Numbered from the stretch's first letter, positions 14,820 through 22,713 are shown. The stretch is DNA of 23,984 bases from CAYGUI01 sp964353115 (GCA_964353115.1 CAYGUI010000020.1:1-23984); one strand, 5' to 3'. The notes: generated from the letters alone by a model not told the origin. Made by a program: numbers and translations.

Positions 14820-15496
14820 GTATAGAAGTTCCTGTTATAACTATTGATGGTCCTGTCGCTTCAGGAAAGGGCAGTGTTGCAGCATGTGTTGCACATAAGC
14901 TGCAATGGAATTTGCTTGAAAGTGGGGTTTTATATCGAGCCCTTGTTGTTGCGGCGGAGCAAAATAATATTTCTTTAGAAGATACTGTTTCTCTTAGCAA
15001 TTTAGCTCATCATTTAGATCTTGATTTTATTTATCAGGAGAATAATTTACCAAAAGTTTTGCTATCCAATCATGACATTTCTGTTGTTGTGCGTAGTGAA
15101 ATGTGTGGTAACTTGGCTTCAAAAATATCACAGCACAGCGAAGTGCGTAATTCTTTATTTGAAACACAACGTAACTTTAAAAAATCTCCAGGGTTAGTTG
15201 CAGAAGGGCGTGACATGGGGACTGTAGTTTTTACTGATGCAAGATATAAATTTTATATTGATGCTACTGCAGAAACTCGCGCAAAAAGACGTAAAAAACA
15301 ATTAGAAGAACGCGGTACGAATGTTAATTATGATCTTTTGCTAGAAGAAATTAAAGTGCGTGATCTTCGTGATATAAATAGGGAAGTTGCACCACTAAAG
15401 CCTGCTGTAGACGCAATAATTATCGATACTAATCACCTAAATCTTCATGAAGTTTGTGAAGAAATTATCAATAATATACCATTATCAAACTTGTAA
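14816..15496 (+). CDS. cmk: cytidylate kinase
   Basis: A 226-residue protein (E. coli Cmk has 227). It phosphorylates CMP and dCMP with ATP in pyrimidine salvage and nucleotide supply. The P-loop GPVASGKGSVA is at residues 10-20. LVAEGRDMGTVVF is the conserved GRDxGTVVF block, followed by KFYIDATAETRAKRR and the RDxxDxxRxxAPL motif (RDLRDINREVAPLKPA). All catalytic blocks are present. The ATG is set by a 4-base overlap with gyrA, so the two are probably translated from one message. In gammaproteobacteria cmk is more often next to rpsA, which is not seen in the 70 bases that follow. Confidence 0.95.
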   Translation: MSIEVPVITIDGPVASGKGSVAACVAHKLQWNLLESGVLYRALVVAAEQNNISLEDTVSLSNLAHHLDLDFIYQENNLPKVLLSNHDISVVVRSEMCGNLASKISQHSEVRNSLFETQRNFKKSPGLVAEGRDMGTVVFTDARYKFYIDATAETRAKRRKKQLEERGTNVNYDLLLEEIKVRDLRDINREVAPLKPAVDAIIIDTNHLNLHEVCEEIINNIPLSNL

Positions 15497-15569
15497 TTAT
15501 TTTATTTATACGCTATTTTTAAAAATGTAAGTTAATTTTAATCTAAAATTTTAAAAAGGAGAAAATACC

Positions 15570-15779
15570 ATGATGGGAAATAATTGTAACGTAGTTGATT
15601 ATATTGCTTATGTTTTATTAATCGTTGGTGGATTAAACTGGGGTTTAGTCGGCGCTCTTGACATGAATCTTGTTGGTATGATCTTTGGTCATATGAGCAT
15701 GATTGCTCGTGTTGTTTATGTTTTAGTTGGTTTAAGTGCAGTTTACGCTGCATTCCGTTGGGTTACTGGTTGCAGATAA
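15570..15779 (+). CDS. DUF378-family small membrane protein
   Basis: A 69-residue, very hydrophobic protein. The core YIAYVLLIVGGLNWGLVGALDMNLVG is the hallmark of the DUF378 (YuzA) family, with two predicted membrane helices (residues about 9-30 and 45-62). Its function is unknown in the family. A clear Shine-Dalgarno AAGGAG (15555-15560) lies 9 bases before the ATG at 15570. A second ATG follows immediately and could also be used. A strong intrinsic terminator follows 17 bases after the stop, so it is likely a stand-alone transcript ending here. Confidence 0.88.
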   Translation: MMGNNCNVVDYIAYVLLIVGGLNWGLVGALDMNLVGMIFGHMSMIARVVYVLVGLSAVYAAFRWVTGCR

Positions 15780-15796
15780 TCTTAACTAAATGTGTG

Positions 15797-15825
15797 AAAA
15801 AGGGGGAAATACTTCCCCCTTTTTT
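15797..15825 (+). terminator. strong rho-independent terminator
   Basis: AAAAAGGGGGAA (15797-15808) pairs perfectly with TTCCCCCTTTTT (15813-15824) around the loop ATAC. The stem's closing T run supplies the U tract. The A run on the other side makes it potentially bidirectional. It ends the DUF378 gene transcript. Confidence 0.9.
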
Positions 15826-15855
15826 GATTATATTAACTAAAACTTTATAACGCCT

Positions 15856-16029
15856 ATGATGATTTTAATTTATTCATGCATGTTTTTAGCGATGCTGTCA
15901 GGTTGGTTTCATAAAGAAAAAATTTCTTTATTGTTTTTTGTAGTATCTTTAATTTTAGCAACTGGCTGGTTTATGTTTCATGTGTACAGTCCAGAATATG
16001 GTTTTAGAGTTCCATGGATTAGAACATAA
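15856..16029 (+). CDS. DUF5993-like 57-residue membrane protein
   Basis: A short open frame of 57 residues starting MMILIYSCMFLAMLSGWFHK, with one hydrophobic segment at the N-terminus, a second at about residues 23-41 (ISLLFFVVSLILATGWFMF), and a polar end HVYSPEYGFRVPWIRT. The layout (MM start, two helices, W and H in the second) matches the small DUF5993 proteins that I recall encoded directly upstream of DsbB-like genes. The DsbB-like gene begins 14 bases after its stop. I infer that the two proteins work together in the membrane; no activity is known. Confidence 0.7.
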   Translation: MMILIYSCMFLAMLSGWFHKEKISLLFFVVSLILATGWFMFHVYSPEYGFRVPWIRT

Positions 16030-16043
16030 CCGGAGGTTTCTAT

Positions 16044-16628
16044 ATGTTAAAATTTTTTGGTTTAAAGGACTTTAAAAATGACTATCATAGTATCTTAAAT
16101 TACCTGTTTCTTTGTTTTATATTAGTTGTAGTTAATTTTATAATACTAGATGCTATGTATTTGCAGTATGTAAAAGGTGAGTTACCTTGTCCATTATGTT
16201 TGCTTGAGCGTTTTGCATTTTTTGGAGTTGCATATGGCGCGATGTTGCAGTTTAGAGCGGGTTATAATTTACGCCATACAGGAGTTTCGATTGTATTTGC
16301 AATTTATCTAATAGTTGTAAGCGTAAGACAAAGCTTATTAGATATAGTCCCACGTCCAGGTCATAATTGGATTGGATCTGCAATACTTGGAATACATTTG
16401 CCAATTTGGGCTTTTCTATTTGGTTTATTAATAATACTTGGCTTTGCTGTTGATATGATTGTAGTAGGGGAGTTGAGTCGCTCTGTAGATAATTATCCAA
16501 AAATGAAAAGGGCTGGTGATTTATTAAGTGGTTTATTAATAACCTTAGTTGGTATTAATTTAGTATCCATTATTATTCAGTGTGGTCCACACATTTGTCA
16601 TACTTATAGATATTGGTTGTTGTCTTAA
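16044..16628 (+). CDS. DsbB-like disulfide bond formation membrane protein, second periplasmic Cys pair missing
   Basis: A 194-residue multi-pass membrane protein. The first helix is followed by ELPCPLCLLER, the quinone-linked CxxC of DsbB with its conserved arginine. Classic DsbB has a second cysteine pair in the periplasmic loop between helices 3 and 4, which takes electrons from DsbA. In this region (RPGHNWIGSAILGIHLPIWAF) there is no cysteine. Instead an extra C-terminal helix ends in QCGPHIC, giving a CxxxxC pair. This form, preceded by a DUF5993-like gene, looks like a separate DsbB branch. A good Shine-Dalgarno CGGAGG (16031-16036) lies 7 bases before the ATG. The inverted repeat after the stop may end the transcript. 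Confidence 0.85.
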   Translation: MLKFFGLKDFKNDYHSILNYLFLCFILVVVNFIILDAMYLQYVKGELPCPLCLLERFAFFGVAYGAMLQFRAGYNLRHTGVSIVFAIYLIVVSVRQSLLDIVPRPGHNWIGSAILGIHLPIWAFLFGLLIILGFAVDMIVVGELSRSVDNYPKMKRAGDLLSGLLITLVGINLVSIIIQCGPHICHTYRYWLLS

Positions 16629-16640
16629 TTTTCTTTTTTG

Positions 16641-16668
16641 TCATTGCGAGAAATTTATCTCGCAATGA
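16641..16668. terminator. inverted repeat between convergent genes (likely bidirectional terminator)
   Basis: TCATTGCGAGA (16641-16651) pairs perfectly over 11 bases with TCTCGCAATGA (16658-16668) around AATTTA. A T-rich run precedes it and only a weak one follows. It lies between the convergent DsbB-like and AsmA-like genes. The TCATTGCGAG core is also typical of dispersed palindromes in AT-rich bacterial genomes, so it may be a repeat element used as a terminator. Confidence 0.65.
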
Positions 16669-16684
16669 TTTCTATATCTAAGAT

Positions 16685-17719
16685 CTAAAATGGTAAATCT
16701 TTTAATAATTTTTTAGGGACAACTTTATTTATTACAGGGACGTTATTAGTATTTGGCGTAAGATTAGAATTACACTGAACATTGTCAAGTGATCCGCGGC
16801 ATTCAGAAATTAGTAACTTTTTACCGTTACCAGAGTCTAAATATGCATTGTAACTATTAATAATTCTATTAGCTGGTAAGTCTACACTACCTTCACCTCT
16901 TACCTTAAGGCTTCCGCTACGTATTATTAAATCATCAGATAATATGCCATCTTTTACACTTGCTGCAAATGAAATTTTATCAATATTTCGTGACAAAATA
17001 AGACCTGCATAATTCAAAGTACTTGTTATTTTTTCTGGCTGAGTTAAATCTTTTAATAAGTTTCCAGCCATACTTACAGGTATGCTTTTTAATTTGTATG
17101 AAATATTTGATGCATTAAACCTTATATTACCGTTTAACTGTTTCAAATAATCTTTACCTTTTCCGGTAGAGTTCATGTTCATTTTGAAGCCAACAATCCC
17201 GTCTAAGCTGGCGCCAGGGGACATAAGGTATGACACTATCGGTCCAGAGTTTGAAAAATTAGTTCCTTGTCGTACAAATTTAACTAGCTCTTTACCGCTT
17301 AAATTATCAGTAAAAACTCGTAAGTACCATTTATTTGAATTTATTAGACTTGTTCTAAATGATGCAGTAATTTGCCCACCAAAAACATTGGCGTCCATTT
17401 TTCTTATATTAAATTCTCGTCCAAGTAACGGAATTAGTCTTGGGTATATAGCAACATTTGTTGCGTTAACTCTCTTGTTATCGATAACAGCAGATAATTT
17501 ATCAAGATGAATGCTAAATAACGGAAAAACATTCCATGATAACTCACCATCAAAACTGACTTTTATGTCAGATTCAGAGTTAATTCGGTCTTGAATTTGC
17601 TTTTTATAATCGTTTAAATTTACAAAATATTGTAAATAAACCCCAAATAATACAAAAAGTAGTATTATTGCAAATAGTATTTTGGCTAATATTTTCATAG
17701 TATCTAAAGTATAGCCCAT
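16685..17719 (-). CDS. AsmA-family protein (short form)
   Basis: A 344-residue protein. After a short N-terminus, residues about 8-31 form one membrane anchor (ILAKILFAIILLFVLFGVYL), followed by the family signature NLNDYKKQIQDRIN and the AsmA start region with FDGELSWNVFPLFSIHLDKL. The rest is beta-rich and has the C-terminal DLPANRIINSYNAYLD block seen in AsmA. AsmA-type proteins are periplasmic, inner-membrane-anchored and linked to lipid transport and outer-membrane assembly. E. coli AsmA has 617 residues; here the middle is much reduced. The first ATG (17719) is listed, but the ATG at 17698, giving the start MKILAKILF, fits the family better. There is no clear Shine-Dalgarno for either. 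Confidence 0.8.
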   Translation of the reverse strand: MGYTLDTMKILAKILFAIILLFVLFGVYLQYFVNLNDYKKQIQDRINSESDIKVSFDGELSWNVFPLFSIHLDKLSAVIDNKRVNATNVAIYPRLIPLLGREFNIRKMDANVFGGQITASFRTSLINSNKWYLRVFTDNLSGKELVKFVRQGTNFSNSGPIVSYLMSPGASLDGIVGFKMNMNSTGKGKDYLKQLNGNIRFNASNISYKLKSIPVSMAGNLLKDLTQPEKITSTLNYAGLILSRNIDKISFAASVKDGILSDDLIIRSGSLKVRGEGSVDLPANRIINSYNAYLDSGNGKKLLISECRGSLDNVQCNSNLTPNTNNVPVINKVVPKKLLKDLPF

Positions 17720-17821
17720 CTTAAAGAGATATAAAGTTTATACCATTATCATAAGAGTTGAATAAAAAATATTTTTTTAGTACAGTAACTTATCTTTTGC
17801 TAGAAATTACAAAACACCACA

Positions 17822-18850
17822 ATGCTGCTTAAACAAAAAAATAAAAAATTTTTTGAACACTTAACATCCTTTTTTCTTCTACTTAATGGGGATTTAAGAA
17901 AGATAGAAGAGGGTCGTCTTCTTCTTAAGTGTTTGGGAATACTAGATATAATTTTTTTTCCGTCTTTTATTTTTCTTATACCTATTTATTTCATGTACCC
18001 ATTATTTGATAGCAAAATATTTTTTGTTTTTAAATTCATATATGGTGTATTAATCCCACTTCCTTCCTTTATATTTATGTCACTCACATTGGCAAAAGCT
18101 ATTATTTCATTGGCAATTACAGCCGTAATAAGTCCAGTTATTTTGTTCTATCACTTATCTATTAAACTTTATTTTAAATTTAATTCATTAGGCAAATATG
18201 TAGCTTCATCGTTGGGATTAAAAAAAGAATATATGTCTCTTGATATTACACAAAGAGATCTTTTTTATTATTTTTGTTATAAATACTGGGAAAAATCAGA
18301 ATTTAATACCATAGCTAATGCAATGATATTAGCTATGAGCGAATTAAATAAACTAATTAAAAATGTTCCAGATAATATTAAATATCAAATTAATGCTTTA
18401 TATATTGATCTTCTGTCTAGCGATTCTGATTTTTTTAATATTTTTGATGCTCTCATCAATAATATAAACTATATAAAACAACAACAAATACGAGCTAAAG
18501 ACCATTATTTAGTAATAAAAAGTTTTAACTTTAACGTTAGTTCAACGGTTTTGTCATTTTTATACGGCCCTGATTTAAATGAGTTGCAAAGGATATGCCG
18601 ACAACATCCTTTTTTAAAGCCCTTAATAGAAACGGGATATTTAGGACTAGTTTTGCGTAAACTTGGTGTTAATTTAAATGAAGTAGCTGAAAAAATTAAA
18701 GAAGAAGGGCCTCCTGTACCATCAGTATTATTAGCTGCAAAGGGTTATTTGAAAGAAAAAGAAAGTCCTGTTGTTGCAAAAGCAAAGATTCAAGAGGTCC
18801 GATCTAATACCCCTGAGCTCGCTGTAAAATTATTAGGAATTACTCAATAA
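17822..18850 (+). CDS. unrecognised protein with hydrophobic N-terminal half
   Basis: A 342-residue protein that I cannot place in a family. Residues about 36-60, 64-89 and 91-116 are strongly hydrophobic, suggesting two to four membrane helices or a hairpin-type insertion. Residues 145-345 are soluble and helical with many polar residues. The C-terminal 50 residues are charged and proline-containing (KEEGPPVPSV, KAKIQEVRSNTPELAV). No catalytic motif is visible. It starts 102 bases from the divergent AsmA-like gene and ends with an 11-base overlap with the convergent acyltransferase gene. Base use is AT-rich like the neighbours. A hydrophobic head plus a helical body, with no known family, would fit a secreted effector or a lineage-specific membrane protein; neither is shown. 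Confidence 0.65.
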   Translation: MLLKQKNKKFFEHLTSFFLLLNGDLRKIEEGRLLLKCLGILDIIFFPSFIFLIPIYFMYPLFDSKIFFVFKFIYGVLIPLPSFIFMSLTLAKAIISLAITAVISPVILFYHLSIKLYFKFNSLGKYVASSLGLKKEYMSLDITQRDLFYYFCYKYWEKSEFNTIANAMILAMSELNKLIKNVPDNIKYQINALYIDLLSSDSDFFNIFDALINNINYIKQQQIRAKDHYLVIKSFNFNVSSTVLSFLYGPDLNELQRICRQHPFLKPLIETGYLGLVLRKLGVNLNEVAEKIKEEGPPVPSVLLAAKGYLKEKESPVVAKAKIQEVRSNTPELAVKLLGITQ

Positions 18851-19637
18851 TGTTAACTTCCTTCTTAACAGTATGCTTTTTATCTTTCCAAACAACATTC
18901 TCTGGACCGATAAAATGTTTTATCTTTTCCATAAAGCTATCTATCTCTTTATGGGATGAGATGAAGATAGGAGCTTCTTCATAGATATGAGCCTTGATAT
19001 TACCTCGATAGAAGAAAGACATGACTAATTTGCCCAAAGCTTTTGTATTCACCCCCTCATAATGAACAGGATAGACAGGAATATTGGTGGTGATATTACG
19101 CTTTTTAAGCAATTCTTGCGCCTCTAACACGATTCTTGCGATGCCATCTCTAATTTGCAAGCCACGATCTTTTCCTTTCTTAAAGTAAAGTCCGCCATAG
19201 GGGTATATTGCTATGATTTCTCCGGAGGCTAAAGCTTCTGCAGCAATTTTCACAACCATGGCTCGCTGTTGGCGATTTTTAAAGTTAACAGGAATAACCT
19301 TAGCTCTTTTGCACAGTGAACCAAATAATGGAATCTTCATGAATGCGCTATCCATAATAAAGCGCAGTTGACCATCCACTAAGGCAAAGGTATAGCAAAC
19401 ATCCATACCGCACTTGTGGGTTGGAGCTATTACTGCTGGACCACTGATTTTCAATGCTTTTACTTCTTTCATGCGATGGAAATAACGACAAAAAAGATTA
19501 TTAAGTGCATCTACGGGGTTAAACAAGATGCGATTAATAATAGATGGCCCCCAATCAGTATATTTAGAAAAAAGTAGGATAAATTGGGTGATAGCTATAA
19601 ATATTAATATGTGTTTAGTAATACTAAATATAAACAT
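18840..19637 (-). CDS. PlsC-like lysophospholipid acyltransferase family protein
   Basis: A 265-residue protein with one N-terminal membrane segment (residues about 6-24). Motif I of glycerolipid acyltransferases (HxxxxD) is present in PTHKCGMD. Motif II-like residues follow in MKIPLFGSLCKRAKVIPVNF, and motif IV is VPVYPVHYEG. Motif III, normally FPEGTRS, reads YPYGGLYFKKG, so the usual glutamate, glycine and threonine are not kept. This type of enzyme transfers an acyl chain to lysophosphatidate or a similar acceptor at the inner membrane. The altered motif III leaves the substrate and even the activity uncertain. The gene is divergent from the flavoprotein gene with 28 bases between starts, and overlaps the unknown membrane protein gene at its end. 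Confidence 0.75.
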   Translation of the reverse strand: MFIFSITKHILIFIAITQFILLFSKYTDWGPSIINRILFNPVDALNNLFCRYFHRMKEVKALKISGPAVIAPTHKCGMDVCYTFALVDGQLRFIMDSAFMKIPLFGSLCKRAKVIPVNFKNRQQRAMVVKIAAEALASGEIIAIYPYGGLYFKKGKDRGLQIRDGIARIVLEAQELLKKRNITTNIPVYPVHYEGVNTKALGKLVMSFFYRGNIKAHIYEEAPIFISSHKEIDSFMEKIKHFIGPENVVWKDKKHTVKKEVNIIE

Positions 19638-19645
19638 CTGCCAAT

Positions 19646-19651
19646 TATAAT
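19646..19651 (+). promoter_or_regulatory. possible -10 box of the flavoprotein gene
   Basis: A perfect TATAAT lies 14 bases before the ATG at 19666, inside the 28-base divergent gap. No good -35 box is seen at the right distance, where the sequence already belongs to the opposite gene's coding region. The resulting leader would be only a few bases long. Confidence 0.3.
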
Positions 19652-19665
19652 CTAAAATTTACCAT

Positions 19666-21006
19666 ATGAATATAATAAATACAGATATAGCCATTATTGG
19701 CGCCGGGACTGCGGGTCTAACGGCTTATAAAGAAGCTAGTAAATACACAGACAAAATACTATTAATTGAAGGAAATCAATATGGTACAACTTGTGCTCGT
19801 GTTGGCTGCATGCCGAGTAAGTTATTGATTGCTGCTGGTGAGATCATGGAAAATATTAATCAGGCTCATGAGTTTGGAATAAATATAGATAAAAAGGATA
19901 TAAGTATCAATGGGAAAGCAGTAATGCAGCGTGTACAGCGAGAGCGAGATAAATTCGTGAATGGGGTTTTAGAAGATGTTGATAGAATTCCCGATAATAA
20001 TAAAATTATGGCTCATGCAAAGTTTATAAATAATCATGAGTTAGAGCTTTCAAATGGGCAAAAAATTAAAGCAAAGGCAATAATCATCGCAACTGGATCT
20101 CGTCCCAAAATCCCACCAAATTTCGACGCCTTCAAAAATAAGCTCATAACTTCTGATGATGTTTTTGAATTGCCAAATTTACCCAAATCAGTGCTTATTT
20201 TAGGTGCTGGCGTAATTGGTCTTGAGTTAGGCCAAGCTTTACACAACCTTGGTGTTGAAACACACTTATTTGGGGTTAGGGGTGGTTTTGCTAGTTTATC
20301 TGATCGGGATATAAGAGATGAAGCTATAAGAATATTTTCTAATAAGTTTGATATTGATGTTGATGCAAGCCAAGAAAAAATAAATAGTATGGCTAGTAAG
20401 GTTGAATATATAATTTCTGCTATTGGCCGCACCCCCAATTTAGATAATCTTGGACTTGAGAATACTGAGATTGATTATAAGAATTTGGATATAAACCCAG
20501 AAACTCTACAAGCTTGCCCAAAGACATCGAATATATTTGTTATAGGTGATTCTAATAATTTGGCTCCTTTGTTGCATGAGGCTGCTTTTGAGGGACGTGC
20601 TGCGGGGCGAAATGCCGTTTTATATTGTGAAAACAAAGAGCCTGAGCAATTTAAGCGCTCTGTATTTATGGGGGTGGTTTTTAGCTCACCTAATATCGCG
20701 ATAGTTGGCAGTAAGTGCTCTGAAATAGATAACTATGAGTATGGAGAGGTGAATTTTGCTGATCAAGGCCGCGCTAAGATTATTCTTAAAAATGAAGGTT
20801 TATTACGCGTCTATGGAGAGTGTGGAACTGGTAAGGTGTTAGGAGCTGAGATGGTATGTCCAGCGGCTGAGCATTTGGCACATTTATTAGCTTGGTCTAT
20901 TCAGGAAAATCTTACGATTTTTGATTTATTAAAAATGCCGTTCTACCATCCTGTTATTGAGGAAGGGTTAAGAACGGCATTGAGAGATTTAAAGCTTAAA
21001 CTATAA
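19666..21006 (+). CDS. dihydrolipoamide dehydrogenase-like FAD/NAD(P) disulfide oxidoreductase
   Basis: A 446-residue class I pyridine nucleotide-disulfide oxidoreductase. The FAD fingerprint IIGAGTAGL is at the N-terminus, the redox pair is in CARVGCMPSK, IIIATGSRP is the second FAD motif, and LGAGVIGLELG starts the NAD(P) domain. GDSNNLAPLLHEAAFEGR closes FAD binding, and the catalytic H-P-x-x-E-E occurs as HPVIEEGLRTAL. It is about 25-30 residues shorter than typical E3, the loss falling in the NAD(P) domain after GGFASLSD. No acidic residue follows the second strand there (THLFGVRGG), so NADPH preference is possible. No pyruvate dehydrogenase genes are near, while glutaredoxin is convergent, so a thiol-redox role outside the 2-oxoacid complexes is likely but unproved. 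Confidence 0.85.
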   Translation: MNIINTDIAIIGAGTAGLTAYKEASKYTDKILLIEGNQYGTTCARVGCMPSKLLIAAGEIMENINQAHEFGINIDKKDISINGKAVMQRVQRERDKFVNGVLEDVDRIPDNNKIMAHAKFINNHELELSNGQKIKAKAIIIATGSRPKIPPNFDAFKNKLITSDDVFELPNLPKSVLILGAGVIGLELGQALHNLGVETHLFGVRGGFASLSDRDIRDEAIRIFSNKFDIDVDASQEKINSMASKVEYIISAIGRTPNLDNLGLENTEIDYKNLDINPETLQACPKTSNIFVIGDSNNLAPLLHEAAFEGRAAGRNAVLYCENKEPEQFKRSVFMGVVFSSPNIAIVGSKCSEIDNYEYGEVNFADQGRAKIILKNEGLLRVYGECGTGKVLGAEMVCPAAEHLAHLLAWSIQENLTIFDLLKMPFYHPVIEEGLRTALRDLKLKL

Positions 21007-21270
21007 TTATAATAAAGAGTTTTTTAAGCCTTTTTCATCGTGTAGCGCTTTAAGTTCAGTAAAGCCGCCGATGATCTCATCATCGCAAAATATTTGTGGA
21101 AAGGTACGCATACCAGATTTTTCAATCAATATAGCCATTTTATCGACATCGAGTTTATCTTGAGAAAAATCAATTTCTTGATATTCAATTCCTTGTTGCT
21201 CTAATAAATTTTTAGCTTGAACACAGTATGGGCAATTATTGATAGTGTAAAGAGTAATTTTTTTAGACAT
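21007..21270 (-). CDS. grxC: glutaredoxin 3
   Basis: An 87-residue protein of normal length. It reduces disulfides and glutathione mixed disulfides in the cytoplasm using glutathione. The thioredoxin fold opens ITLYTINNCPYCVQAKNLL with the dithiol active site CPYC. The cis-proline is in TFPQIF and the glutathione-binding loop in GGFTELKAL, all as in GrxC. AGGGAG at 21275-21280 (minus strand) lies four bases before the ATG. Its stop codon is immediately next to the stop of the flavoprotein gene, so the two messages are convergent with no spacer and may overlap as antisense at their ends. Confidence 0.95.
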   Translation of the reverse strand: MSKKITLYTINNCPYCVQAKNLLEQQGIEYQEIDFSQDKLDVDKMAILIEKSGMRTFPQIFCDDEIIGGFTELKALHDEKGLKNSLL

Positions 21271-21336
21271 GTTTCTCCCTTAAAAGATTTAATTATTAAA
21301 AAAATATCCTTTTTATTATATACAAGAAGCAAGAAT

Positions 21337-21365
21337 TTGGTGTAAATTTTTAAGTATCTTATAAA
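21337..21365 (+). promoter_or_regulatory. probable sigma70 promoter of the first ankyrin gene
   Basis: TTGGTG (21337-21342) and TATAAA (21360-21365) are separated by exactly 17 bases and lie 21 bases upstream of the ATG at 21387. Spacing and both hexamers are close to consensus. No Shine-Dalgarno is visible in the short leader. Confidence 0.45.
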
Positions 21366-21386
21366 CATATCTAATCTAAAAAACAC

Positions 21387-22673
21387 ATGCATACACATAT
21401 TGAAGGTACACTTTCATCTATTATTAAGCATATTACTGATAATTCTACTGAAAACATTGATGCAATTACTATAATTAATGAAGAAGTAGTCACTTCTAAT
21501 GATATTAAATTATTTATTGATACAATCAATAAAGTGAAAAAAATAGATAAATTATGTATAAGTAAAATTAACTTAAGTTTTAGGGAATCTCATGAGTTAT
21601 TTGGACAGTTATCTGAAATTAAAAATATTAATCAGTTACAAATTAAAGTAAATTCAGGCAATTACGTTTTTTCTTATACTACTGATCATTATTGGTTATT
21701 ATTTTATTTATCTTCTGACTTTAATAACAATAATTTTAAAAAAATAATTTTTATAGGAGATTCAGCTCCCAAAGAAGAACATCCTAGTTTAGGTCCTAAG
21801 ATGGGGTTAACTCTTGAAAAGTTGTCAAAACATATAGCTAATCTTTTTGTTGATGAAAATATTGGATTTAAACTTTTCATTGAATATCCGATACCATTGA
21901 TAATGTTTGAAAATATCGTTGAAAAATTTCAAGAAGAAAGAATTGATAACGATAGCATTTTATCATCAACTGATATTAATGGTACGAATATAAATCACGC
22001 TTTGAATGCTGCCGCAAAGGCTGGCAGTGTTGTCGCTATAAAATATTTTATTGAAAAAGGTGCGGACGTAAACTCTTCTATGGAATTTTTATTGCGTAAA
22101 AAAAGTTTAGATATAACTCCTATTGGATCGGCCTTTATTCGAGCGCAATTTGATGTGGTTGCAGAACTAATATCTTGTGGAGCAGAATTAACATGTAATG
22201 AAAGGTATAACAGTATTTTTTATTTGTTGTTTAGATTATTTGATGTTAACCCATTTGGTAAACGATACTCTTCTGATGATGGGAATAGAATTAAAATAAT
22301 TAAATATTTAATAGACATGAGAAAATTAAATATTAATGATCCTATTATTTATGGAAGCCAGAAAACCATGCTTCATATGGCGGTAAATAATAAATGGAGT
22401 GACGTTATGATTAGCGGGTTAATTAAACTAGGGGCGGACGTAAATTTCAAAGATAATTTTGGTAATACACCGTTGTATGATGCGGTGTATTTATTAACAA
22501 CAACGTTTGAATATAAAGAAGAGATTCTAAAAATTATTAAACTGCTTGTTAATGCTGGCGCTGATATAAATATTAAAAATAATGATAATGTCAGTGCGCT
22601 GGATATGCTTCCTGATATTGATCCTCCTGCAGCAGCAGCTGCTACTACCAGTACCAGTCGATTAGGTTTGTAA
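21387..22673 (+). CDS. ankyrin-repeat protein with an unrecognised N-terminal domain (first of a tandem pair)
   Basis: A 428-residue protein. Residues 1 to about 190 are an unfamiliar region with alternating short strands and helices (AITIINEEVVTSNDIK, KIDKLCISKINLS, SGNYVFSYTTDHYW, KKIIFIGDSAP). From about residue 198 ankyrin repeats follow: ALNAAAKAGSVVAIKYFIEKGADVN; a second with VAELISCGAELTC; a degenerate spacer; TMLHMAVNNKWSDVM with LIKLGADVNFKD; and FGNTPLYDAVYLL with LLVNAGADINIKN. The C-terminus is a low-complexity tail, PPAAAAATTSTSRLGL. Ankyrin repeats bind proteins, and in intracellular bacteria such proteins are often injected effectors. There is no signal peptide. The N-terminal region is shared with the next gene, so it is a real domain. 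Confidence 0.85.
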   Translation: MHTHIEGTLSSIIKHITDNSTENIDAITIINEEVVTSNDIKLFIDTINKVKKIDKLCISKINLSFRESHELFGQLSEIKNINQLQIKVNSGNYVFSYTTDHYWLLFYLSSDFNNNNFKKIIFIGDSAPKEEHPSLGPKMGLTLEKLSKHIANLFVDENIGFKLFIEYPIPLIMFENIVEKFQEERIDNDSILSSTDINGTNINHALNAAAKAGSVVAIKYFIEKGADVNSSMEFLLRKKSLDITPIGSAFIRAQFDVVAELISCGAELTCNERYNSIFYLLFRLFDVNPFGKRYSSDDGNRIKIIKYLIDMRKLNINDPIIYGSQKTMLHMAVNNKWSDVMISGLIKLGADVNFKDNFGNTPLYDAVYLLTTTFEYKEEILKIIKLLVNAGADINIKNNDNVSALDMLPDIDPPAAAAATTSTSRLGL

Positions 22674-22713
22674 TCAAATTATTAATTTAACCAAATAAGA
22701 GAAAATAAAATAT

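Noticed and set aside
9622..17756. A 17-base identity (TTATACCATTATCATAA) with similar flanks at 9628-9644 inside epmB and at 17738-17754 upstream of the AsmA-like gene.
   Set aside because: In epmB it encodes part of the conserved NGITLLNQ block, so it is constrained by protein sequence. In 24 kb of AT-rich DNA one such match is not convincing evidence of a repeat.
22627..22668. The GCAGCAGCAGCTGCT run at the end of the first ankyrin gene as a microsatellite or phase-variable tract.
   Set aside because: The run is short and interrupted, and encodes a plain low-complexity tail; unit changes would be in frame and would not switch expression.
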